From Roseospira goensis (GTDB lineage Bacteria; Pseudomonadota; Alphaproteobacteria; Rhodospirillales; Rhodospirillaceae): a stretch of 64,000 nt of DNA. Position numbers and translations under genes: made by a program. Positions 43,953 through 55,288 of this stretch are shown in pieces; within the stretch, counting starts at the first letter, position 1; each line of letters opens with the position of its first letter. Location: contig NZ_JACIGI010000009.1 in assembly GCF_014197795.1 (NCBI RefSeq), positions 1 to 64,000 on the forward strand. The letters run 5' to 3'. A model generated the notes under the pieces. That model did not search any database. It was given only the letters and a program-made list of their open reading frames with translations, and was not told the DNA's origin.

Positions 43953-43984
43953 GAACGGGCGCCCCGCTGGGGGCGCCCGTTTTG
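43953..43984. terminator. bidirectional intrinsic terminator
   Basis: ACGGGCGCCCC pairs with GGGGCGCCCGT around GCTG, followed by TTTTGC. It ends the plus-strand lipoprotein transcript and lies 33 bases beyond the minus-strand atpC stop, so it may serve both. Confidence 0.9.
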
Positions 43985-44016
43985 CAGTCGTCCACCGCTG
44001 GACCGGGCGGCGTCGC

Positions 44017-44421
44017 TCAGCCGCTCGCCGCCGCCACCAGCGCCTCGGCCACGGACACCGCCTTGGTGGCGCGGGCGCGCGACGGATTATCCTCGGCCTC
44101 GGCCAGATCGTCGCGCGCGGACTGGAGCCGCTCGCGCGCCGTCTCGGCGGTCACCTCGTCGAGCCGCAGGGCTTCCTCGGCCAGGATGGTGCAGCGGTCC
44201 TCGGTGACCTCGGCAAAACCGCCGGCCACGAACAGGCGGGTCTTCACCTGGCCGCCCTCGTGGATGTCGATGACCCCCGGGCGCACCGTCGACAGCATGG
44301 GGGCATGGCGGGGGAGCACGCCGAAGTCGCCCTCGACCCCGGGAACGACCACCATCTCCACCGGCTCCGAGATCAGCAGCCGGTCGGGGGAGACCAGTTC
44401 GAATTCCGTCGTGTCCGCCAT
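44017..44421 (-). CDS. atpC: ATP synthase F1 epsilon subunit
   Basis: A 134-residue subunit: an N-terminal beta sandwich (FELVSPDRLLISEPVEMVVVPG, GDFGVLPRHAPMLST) and a short C-terminal helical hairpin (EAEDNPSRARATKA). It couples rotation to F1 and can inhibit ATP hydrolysis. Last gene of the F1 operon atpHAGDC. Confidence 0.96.
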   Translation of the reverse strand: MADTTEFELVSPDRLLISEPVEMVVVPGVEGDFGVLPRHAPMLSTVRPGVIDIHEGGQVKTRLFVAGGFAEVTEDRCTILAEEALRLDEVTAETARERLQSARDDLAEAEDNPSRARATKAVSVAEALVAAASG

Positions 44422-44542
44422 GCTCTGTCCGTTCCTTGCCGTCGACCCGCGGGCGGGCCGACCGATGGGAAAGCGCCGTGATTCGGGGCGTGATCGGGGG
44501 CGTGATCGGGGGGCCGCGGGCGCGGCCCCGCGCCGGCGACCG

Positions 44543-46114
<1,572 letters not shown>

Positions 46115-47011
46115 TCAGAGCGCGTCGGCGCCGGAGATGATCTCGATCAGTTCCTTGGTGATCATGGCCTGGCGGGTGCGGTTGTACTGCAGTGTCAGGT
46201 CGTCGATCATCTCGCCGGCGTTGCGCGAGGCGTTGTCCATAGCCGTCATGCGCGCGCCCTGTTCGGAGGCGTAGTTTTCCGTCATGGCGCGGAAGATCTG
46301 CGTCTTCACGTTGAGCGGCAGCAGGTCGGCCAGGATGTCCTCCTCGGACGGCTCGAACTCGTAGATCGCCCGCGGTCCGTCGTCGGCCGCCGCCTCGTTG
46401 TCGTTGGCGCTTTCCGGGACCGGGAACGGAATCAACTGCTGCCGCGTCACCACCTGACTGATGGCCGAGCGGAAGCGGTTGTAGATCAGCGTGCAGACGT
46501 CGAACGCGTCGGCGTCGAACATGTCCAGCACGCGCTCGGCCACCGCCTCGGCCTCGGCGTAGGTGACGGTGCGCCGGCCGAAGTCCTCGATGGTGTCGAT
46601 GATCAAATTCTGATGGTCACGCTTGAGCTGGTCGCGCCCCTTGCGGCCGACGCAGAGGACCTTGACCTCCTTGCCGTCGGCCTGCAACTCGCGGATCAGC
46701 GCCCGCGCATTGCGCGCCGTGTTCGAGTTCAGCGCCCCGCACAGGCCCCGATTGGACGTCACCACGACGATGAGGTGACGCCGGTCCGATCCGGTACCGG
46801 CCAGCAGCGGGGGCGCGCCGGGCAGGCCGACGACACTGCCGGCCAAGGTGCCCAGCATGCGGTTCATCCGCTCGGCGAACGGACGGCTCGATTCGGCCGC
46901 CTCCTGCGCCTTTCGCAGACGCGAGGCGGCCACCATCTTCATGGCCGAGGTGATCTTCTTGGTCGATTTGACCGACGAGATCCGGTTACGCAGGTCCTTC
47001 AGGCTCGGCAT
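46115..47011 (-). CDS. atpG: ATP synthase F1 gamma subunit
   Basis: A 298-residue central stalk subunit: the N-terminal helix [20 protein letters not shown] and C-terminal helix ending [16 protein letters not shown] form the coiled coil inside the alpha3beta3 ring, with a Rossmann-like middle ([11 protein letters not shown]). Length normal for alphaproteobacteria. Confidence 0.97.
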   Translation of the reverse strand: MPSLKDLRNRISSVKSTKKITSAMKMVAASRLRKAQEAAESSRPFAERMNRMLGTLAGSVVGLPGAPPLLAGTGSDRRHLIVVVTSNRGLCGALNSNTARNARALIRELQADGKEVKVLCVGRKGRDQLKRDHQNLIIDTIEDFGRRTVTYAEAEAVAERVLDMFDADAFDVCTLIYNRFRSAISQVVTRQQLIPFPVPESANDNEAAADDGPRAIYEFEPSEEDILADLLPLNVKTQIFRAMTENYASEQGARMTAMDNASRNAGEMIDDLTLQYNRTRQAMITKELIEIISGADAL

Positions 47012-47051
47012 GGGGCGCGGCGCCTTTGCTCCTGGGGGCGAGGTCGGTCGA

Positions 47052-48584
47052 TCAGGCGAAGGTACGGGCGAAGCCGTCCAGGAACGCCACCAGCTTCTCT
47101 TCGGTCTCCTGGGACAGGACCTTCTCGGTCCGGATGGCCTCCAGGATCTCCGGCGACTTGGCCCGCATCTCGCTCAGCATGTCGCGCTCGAACCGGCCCA
47201 CCTCGTCGACCTTGATGCCGTCCAGGTAGCCCTTGGTGCCGGCGTAGATGGAGACCACCTGCGCCTCGACCGGGAACGGCGAGTACTGGCCCTGCTTGAG
47301 CAGCTCGGTCAGGCGCGCGCCGCGGTTCAGCAGCTTCTGGGTCGCCGGATCCAGGTCGGAGGCGAACTGCGCGAAGGCCGCCATCTCGCGGTATTGCGCC
47401 AGCTCCAGCTTGATGGTGCCGGCCACCTTCTTCATCGCCTTGACCTGCGCCGACGAGCCGACGCGCGACACCGACAGGCCGACGTTCACCGCCGGGCGGA
47501 TGCCCTTGAAGAACAGGTCGGTCTCCAGGAAGATCTGGCCGTCGGTGATGGAGATGACGTTGGTCGGGATGTAGGCCGAGACGTCGTTCGCCTGGGTCTC
47601 GATCACCGGGAGCGCGGTCAGCGAACCGGACCCGTGATCCTCGTTCAGCTTCGCCGCGCGCTCCAGCAGGCGCGAGTGCAGATAGAACACGTCGCCCGGA
47701 AACGCCTCGCGGCCCGGCGGGCGGCGCAGCAGCAGCGACATCTGGCGGTAGGCCACGGCCTGCTTGGACAGATCGTCATAGAAGATGACGCAGTGCTTGC
47801 CGTTGTCGCGGAACCACTCGCCCATGGCACAGCCGGTGTAGGGCGCCAGATACTGGAGCGGGGCCGGCTCGGAGGCGGTGGCGGCGACCACGATGGTGTA
47901 GTCGAGCGCGCCACGGTCGGCCAGGGTCTTCACCACCTGAGCCACGGTCGAACGCTTCTGGCCGACGGCAACGTAGATGCAGTACAGCTTCTCGCTGTCG
48001 TCCTTGGCCTTGGCGTTCACATCCTTCTGATTGAGGATGGTGTCCAGGATGATGGCGGTCTTGCCGGTCTGGCGGTCCCCGATGACCAGCTCGCGCTGGC
48101 CGCGGCCGATCGGGATCAGGGCGTCGATGGCCTTGATGCCGGTCTGCACCGGCTCGTGCACCGAGCGGCGCGGCACGATGCCCGGCGCCTTGACGTCGGC
48201 GCGCTTGCGCTGGACGTCGCCCACCGGACCGAGGCCGTCGATGGGGTTGCCGAGCGCATCCACGACCCGGCCCAGCAGGCCGGCGCCCACCGGCACGTCG
48301 ACGATGGCTTCGGTGCGCTTGACGGTGTCGCCCTCGCGGATGCCGGTATCCTCGCCGAAGATCACCGCGCCGACGTTGTCTTCTTCCAGGTTCAGCGCCA
48401 TGCCCCGGACGCCGCCCGGGAACTCGACCATCTCGCCGGCCTGGATGTTGTCGAGGCCATGGATGCGGGCGATCCCGTCACCGACCGACAGCACCGTGCC
48501 GACCTCGGCCGCCTCGGCCTCGGCCCCGAAGCTGGCGATCTGGTCCTTCAGGATCGCGGAGATTTCCGCCGCGCGGATTTCCAT
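47052..48584 (-). CDS. atpA: ATP synthase F1 alpha subunit
   Basis: A 510-residue nucleotide-binding, non-catalytic subunit with Walker A GDRQTGKT, and the [16 protein letters not shown] block with the arginine finger. The ATG used here gives the usual [13 protein letters not shown] start and shares one base with the atpH stop; an ATG three bases earlier is also possible. Confidence 0.98.
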   Translation of the reverse strand: MEIRAAEISAILKDQIASFGAEAEAAEVGTVLSVGDGIARIHGLDNIQAGEMVEFPGGVRGMALNLEEDNVGAVIFGEDTGIREGDTVKRTEAIVDVPVGAGLLGRVVDALGNPIDGLGPVGDVQRKRADVKAPGIVPRRSVHEPVQTGIKAIDALIPIGRGQRELVIGDRQTGKTAIILDTILNQKDVNAKAKDDSEKLYCIYVAVGQKRSTVAQVVKTLADRGALDYTIVVAATASEPAPLQYLAPYTGCAMGEWFRDNGKHCVIFYDDLSKQAVAYRQMSLLLRRPPGREAFPGDVFYLHSRLLERAAKLNEDHGSGSLTALPVIETQANDVSAYIPTNVISITDGQIFLETDLFFKGIRPAVNVGLSVSRVGSSAQVKAMKKVAGTIKLELAQYREMAAFAQFASDLDPATQKLLNRGARLTELLKQGQYSPFPVEAQVVSIYAGTKGYLDGIKVDEVGRFERDMLSEMRAKSPEILEAIRTEKVLSQETEEKLVAFLDGFARTFA

Positions 48585-49144
48585 CATCCAACCCCTTTCA
48601 TGGAGAGACTCAAGCGTTGCAGTTGGGCGCGCAGGGAGCTGTCGACCATGCGCGATCCCAGCCGGACCACCATGCCGCCCAGAAGGGCCGGGTCCACGCG
48701 CGCGTCAATGGCGACCTCGTTGCCGACCACCTGCTTCAGGCGGGCGGCGAGGCTGGCGCTCTGCGCGTCGTCCAGGGGCCGCGCGGTGACCACCTGGGCC
48801 GTCAGTTCGCCGCGCCGTTTGGCGAGTTCGCGCTGGAACGCCAGGATCATCCCGGGCAGCGCGGCCAAGCGGCCCTTGCGCGCCACCAGACCCAGGAAGT
48901 TGCGGGTCGTGGCGCACACGCCGACGCGATCGGCCAGCGCGAGAATCCCCGTCTCGTGGTCGGCCCGCGCGATCACCGGACTGGCGATGAACCGGCGCAG
49001 GTCGTCGCTTTCGCCGAGCATGTCCTGAAGCACCTTCAGGTCGCGGGCCACCTCGTCGGTGACCCTGGTCTCCTCGGCCAGTTCGTGGAGCGCCGCCGCA
49101 TAGCGGACGGCCAGCCCGGATACCCGTGTCGATTCCGATGCCAC
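48584..49144 (-). CDS. atpH: ATP synthase F1 delta subunit
   Basis: A 186-residue subunit joining the peripheral stalk to the top of F1. The [13 protein letters not shown] start and the C-terminal [22 protein letters not shown] block are typical. First gene of the F1 operon; start codon preceded by purine-rich sequence. Divergent from the cytochrome c gene across a 557-bp region. Confidence 0.95.
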   Translation of the reverse strand: MASESTRVSGLAVRYAAALHELAEETRVTDEVARDLKVLQDMLGESDDLRRFIASPVIARADHETGILALADRVGVCATTRNFLGLVARKGRLAALPGMILAFQRELAKRRGELTAQVVTARPLDDAQSASLAARLKQVVGNEVAIDARVDPALLGGMVVRLGSRMVDSSLRAQLQRLSLSMKGVG

Positions 49145-49455
49145 TTTCGCGCTGTCCCGATATCGTGCTGATCAACACCGCCGGCAGGGCGCCGACAGGG
49201 CATTGAAATTCAACAATAAAACTCGGCCTCGGAGGGGGCGCCGCCGAAGACGGGGGTTCCTTACCACACTCCTTTCGCGGTTTGCAAGTGGCCGCCCGCG
49301 CCGTCCCGCGGCTTTGCCGCCGCCGCGCCCGGCGCCGTGCGCATCTGCCCGCACCAGGCCGCGATACCACCGCGAGGCCGCCGCCCGGGGGTCACAAACC
49401 GGCCACAAAGGCGGGGCAGCATCCAGGGTATGGGCCGGTTGGCGCCGGCTCAGCG

Positions 49456-49497
49456 CCGTCCATGGCTCCGTCAATGGCTCCGTCAACGGCTCCGTTC
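49456..49497. repeat. 12-bp tandem repeat, three units plus a partial
   Basis: CCGTCCATGGCT, CCGTCAATGGCT, CCGTCAACGGCT and a partial CCGTTC follow one another without gaps, upstream of the cytochrome c promoter. Confidence 0.7.
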
Positions 49498-49526
49498 GGG
49501 GCCGGCACGTTTGCCCCAGGGTCAAC

Positions 49527-49555
49527 TTGAGCCGGGGATGCGGATCCAGTATAAG
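49527..49555 (+). promoter_or_regulatory. sigma-70 promoter of the cytochrome c gene
   Basis: TTGAGC (49527-49532) and TATAAG (49550-49555) are separated by exactly 17 bases. The leader to the start codon would be about 140 bases. Confidence 0.6.
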
Positions 49556-49701
49556 TCTGCGTCCAGTTCGGCCCCACGCCTGGGTCCGCCGCGGGTTGAC
49601 CCTCGGTGCCTCGGTTCAGGGCCGGGTTCGACTGAGGGAAACCTTGCCATCGGTTGAGCCCTTTCAGTCGGTTTCGCGGAAGAACACGAGAGGAGACACC
49701 A

Positions 49702-50112
49702 ATGCTGAGGACCTTGATCGCGGCGACCGGGATCGCCCTGACCATGGGCGTGACCACCAACGTGGCGCTGGCCCAGGACGCCGATCCGGCGGTGGGCGAG
49801 AAGTGGGCCAACCGCGTCTGCAAGGCCTGCCATACCTTCGAGGAAGGCGGCAAGCACATGGTCGGCCCCAACCTGTGGGGCATCTACGGTCAGGCGCCGG
49901 CGCAGGTCGAGGGCTTCGACCGCTACCAGGCCGCTCCGCTGTTCGCCGAGAACGGCATCGAGGAGTGGAACATGGAGAACCTGACGGAATACGTCGCCGA
50001 TCCGGATGGCTTCCGCAACAAGTATGCCGGCGGGGCCGACAGCGCCATGGTGGTCAGCCTGCCGCCGCAGTTCGCGGACGACGTGGCGGCCTACCTGAAG
50101 ACCCTGCAGTAG
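49702..50112 (+). CDS. periplasmic class I cytochrome c (c2-like)
   Basis: A 136-residue precursor with a signal peptide cut near VALA-QDA (residue 24-25). The heme motif CKACH is at 40-44 and Met 116 in SAMVVSLPP is the likely axial ligand. Such soluble cytochromes shuttle electrons in the periplasm, for instance to cbb3 oxidase. Good promoter upstream, and a strong terminator downstream, so it is monocistronic. Confidence 0.9.
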   Translation: MLRTLIAATGIALTMGVTTNVALAQDADPAVGEKWANRVCKACHTFEEGGKHMVGPNLWGIYGQAPAQVEGFDRYQAAPLFAENGIEEWNMENLTEYVADPDGFRNKYAGGADSAMVVSLPPQFADDVAAYLKTLQ

Positions 50113-50160
50113 GGCGACCCCACCTGATCCGGTCGGCCGCCCGCGGCCGTCCGGCTCCCC

Positions 50161-50197
50161 AAGACCGCCGCCCCGCGCCCGGGGCGGCGGTTTTGCG
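50161..50197. terminator. intrinsic terminator after the cytochrome c gene
   Basis: AAGACCGCCGCCCCG pairs with CGGGGCGGCGGTTTT around CGCC, ending in a T-run. Lies 48 bases past the cytochrome c stop and 41 bases past the minus-strand phosphoesterase stop. Confidence 0.9.
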
Positions 50198-50238
50198 TTC
50201 GGGGTTGGCCGCGCCGGCCCGCGGGACCGGGTCCCGCA

Positions 50239-51105
50239 TCACCGTGACGCCAAGGCGTCGACGGACTCGCCGGGCGCCGCCGACCAGTGCCCATCCTGGC
50301 GGTCGAAGACCTGCACGCCGCGGGTCTCGAATCCCGCGCCGTCCCAGCCGCGGGTCTCGACCCACAGGCGCGGCGGCCGTGCCTGCAACCGCACCACGGT
50401 GTAGCCGTTGGCCTCGTCGCGCAGCCGGGTCGAGGTCGCGCTGCCGGCCCCGGCCAGGATCATCGGCCAGGCCGGCGCGCCCGTGCCCCCGATCGCCGGC
50501 GCCGTCACCAGGGTGGCGTGGCTGCGGTGCAGATGGCCGCTCAGCATCAGGTCGACCCGGCTGTCCGCGAACGCCGCCAGCGCGCGCTCGGCATGGAACA
50601 GCAGCGGGCCGTGACGGTGCTCCGTCGGGGGCACCGCCGGATGGTGGGTGACGATGACCCGGATGCGGCCCGCCCCGTGCGTGGCCAGCTCACGGGCGGC
50701 GCGGTCGAGCTGGCGGACGTTCAGGCTGCCCAGCGCCCAGTTCCAGTGCCCCAGGGCCCGGCGCGCGGTGTTGAGCCCCAGCACCGCCATCTCCGCGTCC
50801 GCCACCAGCGGGAACAGGTCAGCGGCGATGTGGCGGGTGAAGCGGCGGTAGGGCCACAGGAACCGGCTCACCAGGTTGTAGGCCGGCACGTCGTGGTTCC
50901 CCGGCACCACCAGCAGCGGGCGCTCCAGCCGGTCCAGGAAGGCGCGCGCCTCCAGGAACTCGTGATGGCGGCCGCGCTGGGTCAGGTCGCCGCTGACCAC
51001 CACCAGGTCGGGGGCCTGCGCCGCCAGGTCGGCCTCCAGCGCCGCCACCACCGCGGGGTCGAGGCGGCCGAAGTGCAGGTCTGAGACATGGGCCAGGGTG
51101 CGCAC
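50239..51105 (-). CDS. calcineurin-like metallophosphoesterase
   Basis: A 288-residue dinuclear-metal phosphohydrolase of the CpdA/3',5'-cNMP phosphodiesterase-like group. Ligand motifs are HVSDLHFG (Asp 9, His 11), SGDLTQRG (Asp 40), PGNHD (Asn 70, His 71), VTHHP and SGHLHR. No signal peptide. Substrate unknown; cyclic nucleotides or phospholipid headgroups are options. Third gene behind the LysR regulator and the lipid kinase, 42 bases after the latter. Confidence 0.88.
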   Translation of the reverse strand: MRTLAHVSDLHFGRLDPAVVAALEADLAAQAPDLVVVSGDLTQRGRHHEFLEARAFLDRLERPLLVVPGNHDVPAYNLVSRFLWPYRRFTRHIAADLFPLVADAEMAVLGLNTARRALGHWNWALGSLNVRQLDRAARELATHGAGRIRVIVTHHPAVPPTEHRHGPLLFHAERALAAFADSRVDLMLSGHLHRSHATLVTAPAIGGTGAPAWPMILAGAGSATSTRLRDEANGYTVVRLQARPPRLWVETRGWDGAGFETRGVQVFDRQDGHWSAAPGESVDALASR

Positions 51106-51147
51106 GCGACCTCACGACACCGAACCGCCCTCGGCGGTCACCCGAGA

Positions 51148-52161
51148 TCATGTGGTCCCGTCGCCCGCCGCCGCCAAGAGCGCGCGCGCCGGCCCGTCCA
51201 CCCGGGCCAGCACGGGCGCGGCCTCGGCCGGCACCCACACCGGCAGCGCCGCCGGGTCGAGGCGGAAGCTGACCCGGCGCGGCAGCAGCACCACCTCGCC
51301 GTCGACGGCGGCGCGCAGGACCCGACGGCGGACCGCCACCGTCAGGCGGCGGGCGTCCTCGGTCAGCAGGTCGGCGTCGCGGCGCCACTGCCCCAGCATC
51401 ATCAGCCCCATGCCCAGCCGCAGCAGCCGCCACGGCGTGCGGTGGCGCATGACGTAGATGGCGAGGGCGCCGTGCCCCAGGCTGTCGCGCCGCACCAGCA
51501 GGCCCGGCCGCTCGGCGTAGGCGTTGTCGGCCACCACCATGGCATGGGTCTTGACGCGGTGGACCCCGTTCTCGGTCGCCAGCACGGCACGCAGGCGCGG
51601 ATAGCGCCGCATCGCCAGCACCAGCCGCCACAGCAGCCGGACCCACAGGAGCGGCGTCATGGCACCGCGGAAGCGTTCGCGCTGGCGCGCCACGTTGGCG
51701 AACAGGCCCAGGATCACGCTGTTCAGGAACACCCGGCCGTTGACCCGGCCGACGTCGATGCGGCCCACCACCCCGTCGGCCAGCGCCGCCGCCGCCGCCT
51801 CGGGGTCGTCCGGCATGCGCAGGTCGCGGGCCAGCAGGTTGGCGGTGCCCAGCGGCACCGCCGCCATCGGCACTTGGGCCGGCGCCTTCGGGTCGCACAG
51901 CGCGGTGGCGACCGCCGCCAGCGTGCCGTCGCCCCCGGCCACGACCAGGGCGGCGGCGCCGTCGGCCACCACCTGGCGCGCCACCCCGGCCATCGCCTCG
52001 CCGTCGGCCAGCCGTGCCGTGGCCCGCAGCCCCTGCGCGATCAGGCCCACCACCAGGCGGTCGGCCAGCGCGCGCGGCGCCTGGGCGTCGCCGACAAAGG
52101 CCCCGGCGGCGCTGTTCACCAGCACCACCACGCGGCCGCGTGCCGCGGCGTCATCGCGCAT
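51148..52161 (-). CDS. diacylglycerol/lipid kinase family protein (DagK/YegS-like)
   Basis: A 337-residue protein with the catalytic-domain GGDGT motif at 76-80 and the following PLGTANLLARDL block, characteristic of the DAGK family that phosphorylates diacylglycerol, sphingosine-like lipids or other glycerolipids. Cytosolic face of the membrane is expected. Its start overlaps the LysR gene end by 11 bases. Confidence 0.9.
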   Translation of the reverse strand: MRDDAAARGRVVVLVNSAAGAFVGDAQAPRALADRLVVGLIAQGLRATARLADGEAMAGVARQVVADGAAALVVAGGDGTLAAVATALCDPKAPAQVPMAAVPLGTANLLARDLRMPDDPEAAAAALADGVVGRIDVGRVNGRVFLNSVILGLFANVARQRERFRGAMTPLLWVRLLWRLVLAMRRYPRLRAVLATENGVHRVKTHAMVVADNAYAERPGLLVRRDSLGHGALAIYVMRHRTPWRLLRLGMGLMMLGQWRRDADLLTEDARRLTVAVRRRVLRAAVDGEVVLLPRRVSFRLDPAALPVWVPAEAAPVLARVDGPARALLAAAGDGTT

Positions 52162-53131
52162 CGGGCGTGTCCTCCGTCGCGGCCGCCGCCGGCACCCCGC
52201 ACAATGCCGGGTCCTGGCGCGCCTCGAACGCCGTGGTCTCCTCGTGCAGCCAGTCCACGAAGGCCGTCACCATCGGGTTGGCGAGATGGGCCTCCGGCAT
52301 GACCGCGAAGTAGCTGAAGTCGGCCGGCCGGGACAGCGGGAACGGCCGCACCAGCCGACCCGCCGCGAGGTCATCGAACACCAGTGCCGAGCGCCCCAGC
52401 ATCACCCCCAGGCCGGCCGCCGCCGCCGCGATCTCCACGTGGGCGTCGCTGAAGCGGGGGCCGCGCGCCGGGTCCACATCGGTCACCCCCATCCACTGCA
52501 ACCACGGCCGCCAGGTGATCCACGGTTCGGTCTCCAGCACACGATTGTTGTGCATCAGCACATGGTGGCGCAGATCACGGGGCTCCCGCAAGGGGCGCGG
52601 GCCGGTAATCAAGGCGGGCGCGCACACCGGGAACACGCTCTCCCCCATCAGCCGCCGCACGTGCAGGCCGGGATAGTGCCCGGTGCCGTAGCGCACGCCG
52701 ATGTCCACGCCGTCGCGGCCATCGAAGCGCACCGATTCGCTCGACAGGTCCAGATCCACGTCGACCTCGGGATACTGGCGCTGGAACGCCGGCAGTCGCC
52801 GCGCCAGCCACATGGTCGCCAGCGACGGCAGCACCGAGATCCGCAGCACACCGGCCAGCCGCTGACCCGACAGCCGCCCCACGGCCCGCGCCATGTGGTC
52901 CAGGCCGCGCGTCAGATCCGGCACCAGCCGCTGGCCGGCATCGGTCAGGCGCAGGCCGCGCGGCCGCCGCTCGAACAGCGCCACGCCCAGCAGGTCCTCC
53001 AGTTGCCGCACCTGGTGGCTGACCGCCGTCGGCGTCACCGCCAGTTCCTCCGCCGCCTGGGCGAACGAGCCGTGGCGGGCGGCGGCCTCGAAGGTGCGCA
53101 GCGCGGTGAGCGGGGGCAGGCGACGGACCAT
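52151..53131 (-). CDS. LysR-family transcriptional regulator (GcvA-like)
   Basis: A 326-residue LTTR: N-terminal HTH (about 18-40; HGSFAQAAEELAVTPTAVSHQV), linker helix with RQLEDLLGVALFER, and a two-lobe effector domain (LRISVLPSLATMWLARRL). The PPLTALRTFEAAARHGS start is typical of the GcvA subgroup that controls amino-acid metabolism. ATG 53131 is chosen over the longer open frame. Divergent from an amino-acid ABC transporter, the likely target. Confidence 0.9.
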   Translation of the reverse strand: MVRRLPPLTALRTFEAAARHGSFAQAAEELAVTPTAVSHQVRQLEDLLGVALFERRPRGLRLTDAGQRLVPDLTRGLDHMARAVGRLSGQRLAGVLRISVLPSLATMWLARRLPAFQRQYPEVDVDLDLSSESVRFDGRDGVDIGVRYGTGHYPGLHVRRLMGESVFPVCAPALITGPRPLREPRDLRHHVLMHNNRVLETEPWITWRPWLQWMGVTDVDPARGPRFSDAHVEIAAAAAGLGVMLGRSALVFDDLAAGRLVRPFPLSRPADFSYFAVMPEAHLANPMVTAFVDWLHEETTAFEARQDPALCGVPAAAATEDTPDAR

Positions 53132-53563
53132 GGCGGGGCGCCTCCAGGCGGAGCGGGGTTGCGATCGCCGCCCGGGCCGCGCCCGCGCCCCCCGACCGAC
53201 CCGATGCCGCGACCATGCCGCCCCCCGCGCGCGCCGGCAAGGGCCGGGATGGCGCCGACGGCCGGCGGCCCCATCGCCGTCCGGCCCGGCAGAGGATTTT
53301 CCCCGAAACAACGGTGGAAAGCGGAAGAAATTCTACCCGCGTGCCTTGATCTTCCCGCGCCCGGCGCCTACGCTTTGCGTCAATAAAATTCTAAAACAAA
53401 GCGGAGCCGGACGAGGCCAAACCGCCACCAACAAAGACGCGCACCGGGCAAGGGGCGCGATCGCCGGATCCACTCGGGCAGAGAAGCGAGACACCGCTCT
53501 CGTTTCGCACTGCTTTTTCTGCCCATGCACTGCATAATTCTCTCACCGGAACAGGGGGTTCTC
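53132..53563 (+). promoter_or_regulatory. 432-bp divergent region LysR / ABC transporter with candidate promoter
   Basis: A possible plus-strand promoter is TTGATC (53346-53351), 17 bases, TACGCT (53369-53374), followed by an AT-rich CAATAAAATTCTAAAAC stretch. LysR binding sites (T-N11-A) are too common to call by eye. Otherwise no feature. Confidence 0.4.
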
Positions 53564-54397
53564 ATGCTCAAGCACCTTTCGGCCGCAGGCGTCGTTTCCG
53601 TTGTTTCCATGGCCGTCGCAACGCCGGCGCTGGCGCAGGACGGCGACCCGCTGGTGGCCGGCGTCGAGGCCGCCTTTCCGCCCTGGGCCTACGTGGAAGA
53701 CGGCGCCTACAAGGGCATCGCCATCGACGCCATGCGCGCCATCGCCGAGGACCAGGGCCTGACGGTGGAGTTCAAGGACCTGCCGTGGCCGTCGCTGATC
53801 CCGGCGCTCGCCAAGGGCCGCATCGACCTGTTGGTGACCGGCCTGAACGTGACCGAGGCGCGGGCCAAGGTCCTCGACTTCAGCATTCCGTGGTGGGAGA
53901 ACGACGACGAGGTGCTGGTCGCGGCCGACTCCGACCACAACGTGGTCACCGCGCTGTGCTGCGGCGCCACCGTCGGCGCCCAGGGCGGCGCCACCCAGTA
54001 CGAATGGCTCCAGGCCAACCTGGTCGACCGCGACGTCGACGTGACGCTGCGGGCCTACGAGGACTACATCACCGCGGTCGAGGACCTGGGCACCGGCCGC
54101 CTCGACGCCGTGGTCACCAGCACCGACACCGCCGAGGAGCTGATCGACAAGGGCCGCCCGATCCGGATCGTCGGCACCATCCAGCAGAACCAGCCGCAGG
54201 CGCTGGCGGTGCAGGAGGGCGATCCCAAGGGGCTGCTGGCGCAGCTCAACGCCGGCATCGTCAACATCTCCGAGTCCGGGCAGTGGGCGGAGATCGTCAA
54301 GACCTACAGCCCGCAGGCCAGCATCCGGCCGATTCCCACCACCATGCCGGACTACGTCGACTCCTATCAGACCCCCATCCCGGGCTACACCCCTTAG
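53564..54397 (+). CDS. polar amino-acid ABC transporter substrate-binding protein
   Basis: A 277-residue periplasmic binding protein (PAAT family). Signal peptide with cleavage near PALA-QDG (24-25). The mature protein shows VAGVEAAFPPWAYVEDGAYKGIAIDAM, LPWPSLIPALAKGRIDLLVTGL and FSIPWW, the classical pattern for amino-acid or opine binders. ATG 53564 follows GGGGG six bases upstream. Encoded first, 222 bases ahead of the first permease, as is common since binding proteins are needed in excess. Confidence 0.93.
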   Translation: MLKHLSAAGVVSVVSMAVATPALAQDGDPLVAGVEAAFPPWAYVEDGAYKGIAIDAMRAIAEDQGLTVEFKDLPWPSLIPALAKGRIDLLVTGLNVTEARAKVLDFSIPWWENDDEVLVAADSDHNVVTALCCGATVGAQGGATQYEWLQANLVDRDVDVTLRAYEDYITAVEDLGTGRLDAVVTSTDTAEELIDKGRPIRIVGTIQQNQPQALAVQEGDPKGLLAQLNAGIVNISESGQWAEIVKTYSPQASIRPIPTTMPDYVDSYQTPIPGYTP

Positions 54398-54460
54398 CGC
54401 GGATCGTGCCTCTTCGTGATCTCGTCCATGATCACGAACGGGTGCGCGACTCCGGGCTAT

Positions 54461-54475
54461 CTGGTGAATCACCAG
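54461..54475. other. hairpin between binding-protein and permease genes
   Basis: CTGGTGAATCACCAG is a 6-bp stem with an AAT loop in the 222-bp gap. It is the type of structure that protects or attenuates the upstream message, giving more binding protein than permease. No T-run follows. Confidence 0.45.
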
Positions 54476-54619
54476 CCGAATCACGTCCGACGTCGGATCA
54501 CGGCGTGAGTCCGACTGCGGGCGATCGGCTGTCGTCCCGGCGGCACCCGGCCCCGCCGTACCCGGGGCCGGGCCGCGCGCGGCGCGCCCCGGCGCCCTCC
54601 TCCGCCGATCGAGGTGCCG

Positions 54620-55288
54620 ATGATCTGGCAAACCCTCTACGACAATCTGCCGTTCCTGATGCACGGCACCTGGGTGGCCCTGCAACTCCTGGCCGCGCTG
54701 CTGGCCCTGGGGCTGGTGCTGGGCCTGACCCTGGCCCTCGGCCAGGTGTACGGCCCGTGGCCGGCACGGCTGGGCGGCTGGGCCTTCGAGCGGGTGTTCC
54801 GCGGCGTGCCGGCGGTCGTCCTACTGCTGCTGTTCTACTACGGTGTGACGGACTTCGTGGCGCTGTCGTCGTTCCTGGCCGCCGTGCTGGCGCTCGGCCT
54901 GCGCTCCGCCGCCTATCAATCGCAGATCTTCCGCGGCGCCATCCAGTCCGTGCCCGCCGGGCAGATGCAGGCGGCGCGCGCCATCGGCATGGGACGCTGG
55001 CAGGCCATCCGCACCATCGTGCTGCCGCAGGCGGCGCGCCATGCCATCGGGCCATGGACCAACGAGTTCTCCTCCGAACTGAAGGCGACGTCGCTGGCCT
55101 ATGTCATCGGCGTGGTCGAGCTGACGCGCCAGGCCAAGTACATCGTCTCCAACACGCAAGGGAACATCCTGATCGTGTTCGGCGTGGTCGCGCTCATTTA
55201 CTTCATCGTCAACCGGCTGGGCAACGCCGTGCTGTACCGGGTCGAGGCCCGGCTGGCGGTGCCCGGATTCGAGCGGAGGTCGCCGTGA
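54620..55288 (+). CDS. amino-acid ABC transporter permease (first)
   Basis: A 222-residue inner-membrane permease of the HisM/GlnP group, about five helices. The coupling EAA loop reads GAIQSVPAGQMQAARAIGMG, recognised by the ATPase. ATG 54620 has GAGG five bases before it; GTG 54614 is an alternative. Its stop overlaps the GTG start of the ATPase gene. Confidence 0.93.
   Translation: MIWQTLYDNLPFLMHGTWVALQLLAALLALGLVLGLTLALGQVYGPWPARLGGWAFERVFRGVPAVVLLLLFYYGVTDFVALSSFLAAVLALGLRSAAYQSQIFRGAIQSVPAGQMQAARAIGMGRWQAIRTIVLPQAARHAIGPWTNEFSSELKATSLAYVIGVVELTRQAKYIVSNTQGNILIVFGVVALIYFIVNRLGNAVLYRVEARLAVPGFERRSP

Larger units (their letters stand above)
49145..49701. other. 557-bp divergent region atpH / cytochrome c
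   Basis: Contains an 11-bp palindrome TTGAAATTCAA at 49203-49213 in an AT-rich patch near the F1 operon, a 12-bp tandem array at 49456-49497 and the cytochrome c promoter at 49527-49555. No gene is supported. Confidence 0.55.
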
